Source of the DNA: Limnoperna fortunei
Taxonomy: Eukaryota; Mollusca; Bivalvia; Mytilida; Modiolidae
Assembly (NCBI GenBank): GCA_944474755.1
Contig: OX104119.1
Span: 80,589,873 to 80,653,872, forward strand
DNA length: 64,000 nt
Direction of reading: 5' to 3'
This document shows, piece after piece, positions 58,608 through 64,000 of the stretch. Under the pieces are notes generated by a model. The model ran no database searches, had not been told where the DNA came from, and was given only the letters and a program-made list of their open reading frames with translations. Both the position numbers and the translations under genes were made by a program. Within the stretch, counting starts at the first letter, position 1. Each line of letters starts with the position of its first letter.

Positions 58608-60486
58608 TAACTTTTCTTCAAAAATCTTCTCCTCCAAAACCACTGAAGGGATTGCTTTGAAACTTTGCATACATCATCAGTAAAATGCCCTCTACCAAGT
58701 TTGCCCAAATCATGGCCTCAGACCAACCAACATGGCCGCCATGGCTAAAAGTAGAACAGAGGTGTCAAAATACAGTTTTTTGCTTATAGTTCAAAAAGTA
58801 TAACAGATACAGGAAAACCGAACAGACTTTCCTTCTTCAGCATCTAAAGCTCTACAAAACACTCCATTGGGTCAAAGTTGTATGATGACTCCTTGTATGA
58901 GTTATTGCCCTTTAATTGTCAAAATTGATGATTTTTGCCATTTTTGCCTCAAAATCTTGAAAATTATTAGAACTAGAGAAAAAGTTAGCATTGCTTAATT
59001 GTTCTGCTCTATGAGGGCTACAAAAATGACTTAAGGGTCAAGATTGTCTGATTAACCGTTTAAGAGTTATTCCCCTTGAACTGTTTTTTTTAATCGGTTT
59101 TAATTGATTTTTTAAAATCTTCTCCTCTGAAACAACTGAAAGTACTGCTTTGAAAGTTTGTACACATCATCTGTCAAATGTCCTCAACCAAGTTTGCACC
59201 TACCATAGCTGCAGATTAACCAACATGGCCACCATGGCTAAAAATAGGATTGGGGGGGGGGCAGTAAAATACAGTTTTTGGCTTATATTTAAAAAAGTGT
59301 AACAGATACAGGAAAACTGAAGAGACATGCCTTCATCTGCATCAAAAGCTCTACAAAACACTCCATTGGGTTGAAGTTGTATGATGACTCCTTATAGGAG
59401 TTATTGCCCTTTAATTGTCGAAATTGATTATTTTTGACATTTTTGCCTCAAAATCTTGAAAATTATTAGAACTAGAGAAAAAGTTAGCATTGCTTAATTG
59501 TTCTGCTCTATGAGGGCTACAAAAATGACTTAAGGGTCAAGATTGTCTGATTAACCGTTTAAGAGTTATTCCCCTTGAACTGTTTTTTTTAATCGGTTTT
59601 AATTGATTTTTTAAAATCTTCTCCTCTGAAACAACTGAAAGTACTGCTTTGAAACTTTGTACACATCATCTGTCAAATGTCCTCAACCAAGTTTGCACCT
59701 ACCATGGCTGCAGATTAACCAACATGGCCACCATGGCTAAAAATAGGATGGGGGGGGGGGGGGTAAAATACAGTTTTTGGCTTATATTTAAAAAAGTGTA
59801 ACAGATACAGGAAATCCGAAGAGACATGCCTTCATCTGCATCAAAAGCTCTACGAAACACTCCATTGGGTTGAAGTTGTATGATGACTCCTTATAGGAGT
59901 TATTGCCCTTTAATTGTCGAAATTGATTATTTTTGAAAATTATTAGAACTAGAGAAAAAGTTAGCATTGCTAATTGTTCTGCTCTATGAGGGCTACAAAA
60001 ATGACTTAAGGGTCAAGATTGTCTGATGAACCGTTTAGGAATTATTCTCCTTGAACATTTTTTTAATCAATTTTACCTGATTTTAAAAAATCTTCTCCTC
60101 TTAAACCAATGAAAGGACTGCTTTGAAACATTGCACACATCATCTTTAGGATGTCCTCTACCAAAATTGTGCAAATCATGACACCTGACTACCTACATAG
60201 CTACATTGGATTAAAATAGAAAAAATGAAAAAAGGGGGGGGGGGTGTTGAGAGAGTTTTCGACTGATAGTTAAAAAAGTATAACAGGTACAGCAAATTTG
60301 AAGTGAACCTCCCTTCTCCCTCTAACCTTCAAAAGATCCTCCTAGGAGTTATTTCCCTTAAAAGGTCAAAATTAATGATTTTTGCAGAAGTGTTGGGCAA
60401 TTCCTTATAGCAAAGAAAAGCTGGATAAAAAAGGGTTGTTTGGTTTCAGGTTCAGGTGAGCGATACAGGCTCCTGGGAGCCTCTAG
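58512..60486 (+). mobile_element. Helitron-like non-autonomous element, copy 3
   Basis: It starts CTTTTTAGCTCACCTGACCC with the 5' hairpin (loop GAA), then CGTCGT repeats. It ends CAGGTGAGCGATACAGGCTC, then CTGGGAGCCT and CTAG. The 3' palindrome is GGCTCCTGGGAGCC, which keeps pairing relative to copies 1 and 2. The body is a different set of ~500-bp units (AAAATCTTCTCCTCTGAAAC, AAACACTCCATTGGGT, ACATGGCCACCATGGCTAAA) with G-runs of up to about 13 near 59250, 59750 and 60235. No coding. Confidence 0.7.
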
Positions 60487-60567
60487 TTATTTAATAATGA
60501 GACAGGAATCTTACATGTACATGTTAGTTGTAAAACTACATGTAACTAGAATGTGTATATGAATGCA

Positions 60568-60651
60568 GATCATTAAAATTTAATCTCTCACCTCCCCACT
60601 GTGTTACAATAACAGTAAAGGAGAGCAAGTGATTCAATTTTAATTAGATTG
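60568..60651. mobile_element. Decayed MITE of the CAATCTAATT family
   Basis: The right end TTCAATTTTAATTAGATTG matches the family terminus. The left end ATTAAAATTTAATCTCTCAC is a decayed complement. The middle GGAGAGCAAGTGA parallels the GGGGGAGCAAGTGAAAGA arm of the 54951 copy. Confidence 0.6.
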
Positions 60652-61472
60652 ATATCCATGTAATATTATGCACAAGGCTATAATTGTTTTATTACATTGG
60701 TTACCATGTTTACGGAATGGAAAGTGAAAGTAATAATTGGAAAATGAAAGTACAAGCTAGTCAGTATGAAATCTTGATAGAATTGCGACAAATGGGATTT
60801 TAACCAAGGAAATACTGTTAAAAATCATTATGTGATACAATAAGTTGTTAAAAAATCAATGACCTGTTAATGTTACATAATCACCGGAATCCACACAAAA
60901 CATACATGTACACATTAAATCTTACATTAATTATATGGTATAATGTATATATACTTGTCACAAGTTATTACTTGTATGTATATATCGGTGTACCAGTACT
61001 ATATCATGGCATGAATTTTCTATTCCTGTTAGACAAAAAAGTAGGTAACATTATCAGGTATGGTACTGAAGTTATAATGATTAAGATATATCCATATCTA
61101 AATGTTAACTAAAGATCACAATTATTGTATGTTTAGAAAAGGACATTGTCTTGGCTCATCAAAAAAAATCTGTAGTTTGATTTACCTGACATGGCATGTA
61201 TGATGTGAATTATATTTGTAATAATTAGGAAAAAAAGAGGTTACTGTAGCTAAAGTATTCATTTCTACAAATTACAATTGACAAGACATGATGGAGACTT
61301 GTGGGTATAGATATTATAGATTGAGGACAACATAATGGCAGGGCAGACAATGTATCAGTTTCATTTCCAATTATAACCTAATCAACAGAAGTTCTCAGAA
61401 TCATTGTTGTTTGACAATTAACGTCATAGAAGACATAGCAATTTAATATTTGACGTGTTTTTCTCATTTCAG
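60652..61472. other. Intron sequence upstream of the DNAJB6-type exon
   Basis: AT-rich, ending in the pyrimidine-rich acceptor TTTTTCTCATTTCAG. The open frame at 60870-61112 shows no resemblance to a known protein. Earlier 5' UTR exons were not identified. Confidence 0.5.
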
Positions 61473-61588
61473 GCTTTGACCAATCGCCTTTCCCCTTGTA
61501 TATAGTGTACAGATCTCCTCAACATGGTGGACTATTATAAAACTCTTGGAATTTCTAGAAATTCATCAGAAACTGAGGTTAAAAAAGC
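61473..61588 (+). CDS. DNAJB6-type J-domain co-chaperone, first coding exon (partial)
   Basis: The exon follows acceptor TTTTTCTCATTTCAG. It has 51 nt of 5' UTR, then ATG at 61524 in a good context (CAACATGG), and ends at 61588 with donor GTAAGT, phase 2. It encodes MVDYYKTLGISRNSSETEVK and then KA, matching the start of the J domain of DNAJB6/DNAJB3/DNAJB7 (M-V-D-Y-Y-x-x-L-G...K-K-A). Known family role: the J domain stimulates Hsp70 ATPase, and DNAJB6 proteins suppress aggregation of misfolded proteins. The HPD motif would be in the next exon, which lies beyond the right edge, so the intron is at least 2.4 kb and starts with a 47-bp minisatellite. At least one upstream non-coding exon is implied by the acceptor. 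The choice between DNAJB6 and close paralogues cannot be made from 22 residues. Confidence 0.85.
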
Positions 61589-62408
61589 GTAAGTTGATTT
61601 TTATTTGTCAAAATGTAGGTGGACTTTTCTGCCAGGATGCCACAGACACATTGTCATGACCTGGGTCATTTAGATTTTCATTGGTGACCAAAGAACTAAA
61701 AGGTGTCTAATTTTAAATCATTTCCTCATTAAAATAATTGTTGTAAATAAATGTAATGTAATAGGACATTCTCTACCAATATTTCCGAAAAATATTAACA
61801 AATATACTTACTCAATACAATTATGGCCAAAGTTGATAAGCCACTGCTTCATTGCAGGAATTCCTTGATTTTGGAAGTTGCATTTTCATAGTAACATATT
61901 GTCAGTAATGTTTATATAGCTACATGGATTATTGTATGAAGTAGAGAGTATTATTTTTCTCTGCACCTTCTTGTTGTTCAGTCATTAAATTATTGTGTTT
62001 TTATCAAACATGTTGGTGTGAATTTTTAGTAAGTCTGGACAGGAGGAGAAACATACATAATAAAAACCGGTAGGTGTAAACATGACCGTTGGGCCGAGGG
62101 TCAGTACAAGACATTATGTTCTCTGACACTGATAATTGGAGTGTTCATCAGAAATATTGTTATATATTTAGGGTCAGTCTTACATTCTGTGTTAACTGAC
62201 ACAGCTAATTAGGGTTCCAGCAGTATGGAGAGAAAGCTATAGTAGAAACAATGTTCCAATAGTGAAATTATATTGGTATTTATACAGAATAATACTTTTT
62301 GTCATTCTGTGGTTATTCTGTTTACTGTAAATGTCCATCAAGCCACAAATGGATTGATTTGGATGTTTGCTTAACGTCCAGTGTGCAGCATTTCAGTAAT
62401 ATTTAGCT
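61589..62408. other. Intron 1 (after first coding exon) of the DNAJB6-type gene, unique part
   Basis: Begins with donor GTAAGT. No further J-domain exon (expected to encode a Y-R-K-L-A-L-K-W-H-P-D-K-like stretch) is seen before the minisatellite. Confidence 0.6.
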
Positions 62409-64000
62409 GTTAGCTGTCTTTACTGTAGGGATTGTTACCTGTGTTTCTGACCCCTGTTAGCTGTCTTTACTGTAGGGATTGTTACCTGTGTTTCTGGCTC
62501 CTGTTAGCTGTCTTTACTGTAGGGATTGTTACCTGTGTTTCTGGCTCCTGTTAGCTGTCTTTACTGTAGGGATTGTTACCTGTGTTTCTGACCCCTGTTA
62601 GCTGTCTTTACTGTAGGGATTGTTACCTGTGTTTCTGGCTCCTGTTAGCTGTCTTTACTGTAGGGATTGTTACCTGTGTTTCTGACCCCTGTTAGCTGTC
62701 TTTACTGTAGGGATTGTTACCTGTGTTTCTGGCCCCTGTTAGCTGTCTTTACTGTAGGGATTGTTACCTGTGTTTCTGGCTCCTGTTGGCTGTCTTTTCT
62801 GTTGGGATTATTACCTGTGTTTCTGGCCCCTGTTAGCTGTCTTTACTGTAGGGATTATTACCTGTGTTTCTGACCCATATTAGCTGTCTTTACTGTAGGG
62901 ATTGTTACCTGTGTTTCTGGCTCCTGTTGGCTGTCTTTTCTGTTGGGATTGTTACCTGTGTTTCTGGCCCCTGTTAGCTGTCTTTACTGTAGAGATTGTT
63001 ACCTTTGTTTCTGACCCATATTAGCTGTTTTTACTGTAGAGATTATTACCTGTGTTTCTGGCCCCTGTTAGCTGTCTTTTCTGTTGGGATTGTTACCTGT
63101 ATTTCTGGCTCCTGTTAGCTGTCTTTACTGTAGAGATTATTACCTGTGTTTCTGGCCCCTGTTAGCTGTCTTTACTGTAGAGATTGTTACCTTTGTTTCT
63201 GGCCCCTGTTGGCTGTCTTTACTGTAGAGATTATTACCTGTGTTTCTGGCCCCTGTTAGCTGTCTTTACTGTAGGGATTGTTACCTGTGTTTCTGGCCCC
63301 TGTTGGCTGTCTTTACTGTAGAGATTATTACCTGTGTTTCTGGCCCCTGTTAGCTGTCTTTACTGTAGAGATTATTACCTGTGTTTCTGGCCCCTGTTAG
63401 CTGTCTTTACTGTAGAGATTATTACCTGTGTTTCTGGCTCCTGTTAGCTGTCTTTACTGTAGGGATTGTTACCTGTGTTTCTGGCCCCTGTTGGCTGTCT
63501 TTACTGTAGAGATTATTACCTGTGTTTCTGGCCCCTGTTGGCTGTCTTTACTGTAGGGATTGTTACCTGTGTTTCTGGCTCCTGTTAGCTGTCTTTACTG
63601 TAGAGATTATTACCTGTGTTTCTGGCTCCTGTTAGCTGTCTTTACTGTAGGGATTGTTACCTGTGTTTCTGGCTCCTGTTAGCTGTCTTTACTGTAGAGA
63701 TTATTACCTGTGTTTCTGGCCCCTGTTGGCTGTCTTTACTGTTGGGATTATTACCTGTGTTTCTGGCCCCTGTTAGCTGTCTTTACTGTAGGGATTGTTA
63801 CCTGTGTTTCTGACCCATATTAGCTGTTTTTACTGTAGAGATTGTTACCTGTGTTTCTGGCTCCTGTTAGCTGTCTTTACTGTAGAGATTGTTACCTGTG
63901 TTTCTGGCCCCTGTTAGCTGTCTTTACTGTAGAGATTGTTACCTGTGTTTCTGGCCCCTGTTAGCTGTCTTTACTGTAGGGATTGTTACCTGTGTTTCTG
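62409..64000. repeat. 47-bp minisatellite running off the right edge
   Basis: About 34 copies of a 47-bp unit with GTTAGCTGTCTTTACTGTAG and GATTGTTACCTGTGTTTCTG. Variants include GACCCCT/GGCCCCT/GGCTCCT, GACCCATATTAG, GTTGGC and AGAGATTATT. It lies in an intron of the DNAJB6-type gene and continues beyond base 64000. Confidence 0.96.

Noticed and set aside
62667..63813. Cysteine-rich repeat frames in the 47-bp minisatellite
   Set aside because: Open only because 3 x 47 bp cycles through frames without stops. Intronic repeat, not a gene.

Overview
The window is animal nuclear DNA, AT-rich, intron-rich and dominated by repeats. It looks like a bivalve mollusc. The basis is a family of long repeats that begin CTTTTTAGCTCACCTGACCC, tRNA-headed SINEs of molluscan type whose tail reads AGCTGAAAGTGGCGTTAAAC, and abundant minisatellites. 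The taxon is inferred from remembered repeat families, not proven here.

Two protein-coding genes can be supported, and both run off the window. The first is CLP1, on the minus strand. It encodes the polynucleotide 5'-hydroxyl kinase / cleavage-polyadenylation factor subunit. Seven coding exons lie at 31257-31237, 24198-24127, 23107-22994, 22162-22037, 20492-20379, 19312-19285 and 12639-12469. They encode about the first 215 residues, roughly half of the usual ~425-residue protein, including the Walker A motif GPTDVGKST. The missing C-terminal half must lie left of base 1, if it exists. Intron 3 has the sequence signals of a U12-type AT-AC intron. The second gene is a DNAJB6-type J-domain co-chaperone, on the plus strand. 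Its first coding exon is at 61524-61588 and the rest lies to the right of the window. The two genes point away from each other.

Layout: 1-11549 is a 56-bp satellite inside CLP1 intron 7, interrupted at 10896-11380 by a 485-bp TIR element. 12745-19151 is a 50-bp satellite that nearly fills CLP1 intron 6. 19285-31257 holds the other CLP1 exons, with a PIF/Harbinger-like relic in intron 4 and, in intron 1, a fold-back element carrying five 123-bp repeats and a piggyBac-like relic. 31258-33280 is the CLP1 upstream region. 33281-33425 is a 41-bp perfect inverted repeat, followed at once by a 66/65-bp satellite (33485-39173). 39174-61472 has no coding exon that I recognise. It contains three Helitron-like elements (46152-47774, 52533-54430, 58512-60486), several SINE copies, several small inverted-repeat elements and a 50-bp minisatellite (57311-58322). 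61473-61588 is the DNAJB6-type exon. 62409 to the right edge is a 47-bp minisatellite.

Tandem arrays make up roughly 40% of the window. CLP1 acts in pre-mRNA 3'-end formation and tRNA splicing, and DNAJB6-type proteins are Hsp70 co-chaperones. Nothing here suggests a functional link beyond being neighbours. No rRNA gene, intact tRNA gene, CRISPR array or bacterial feature was seen.
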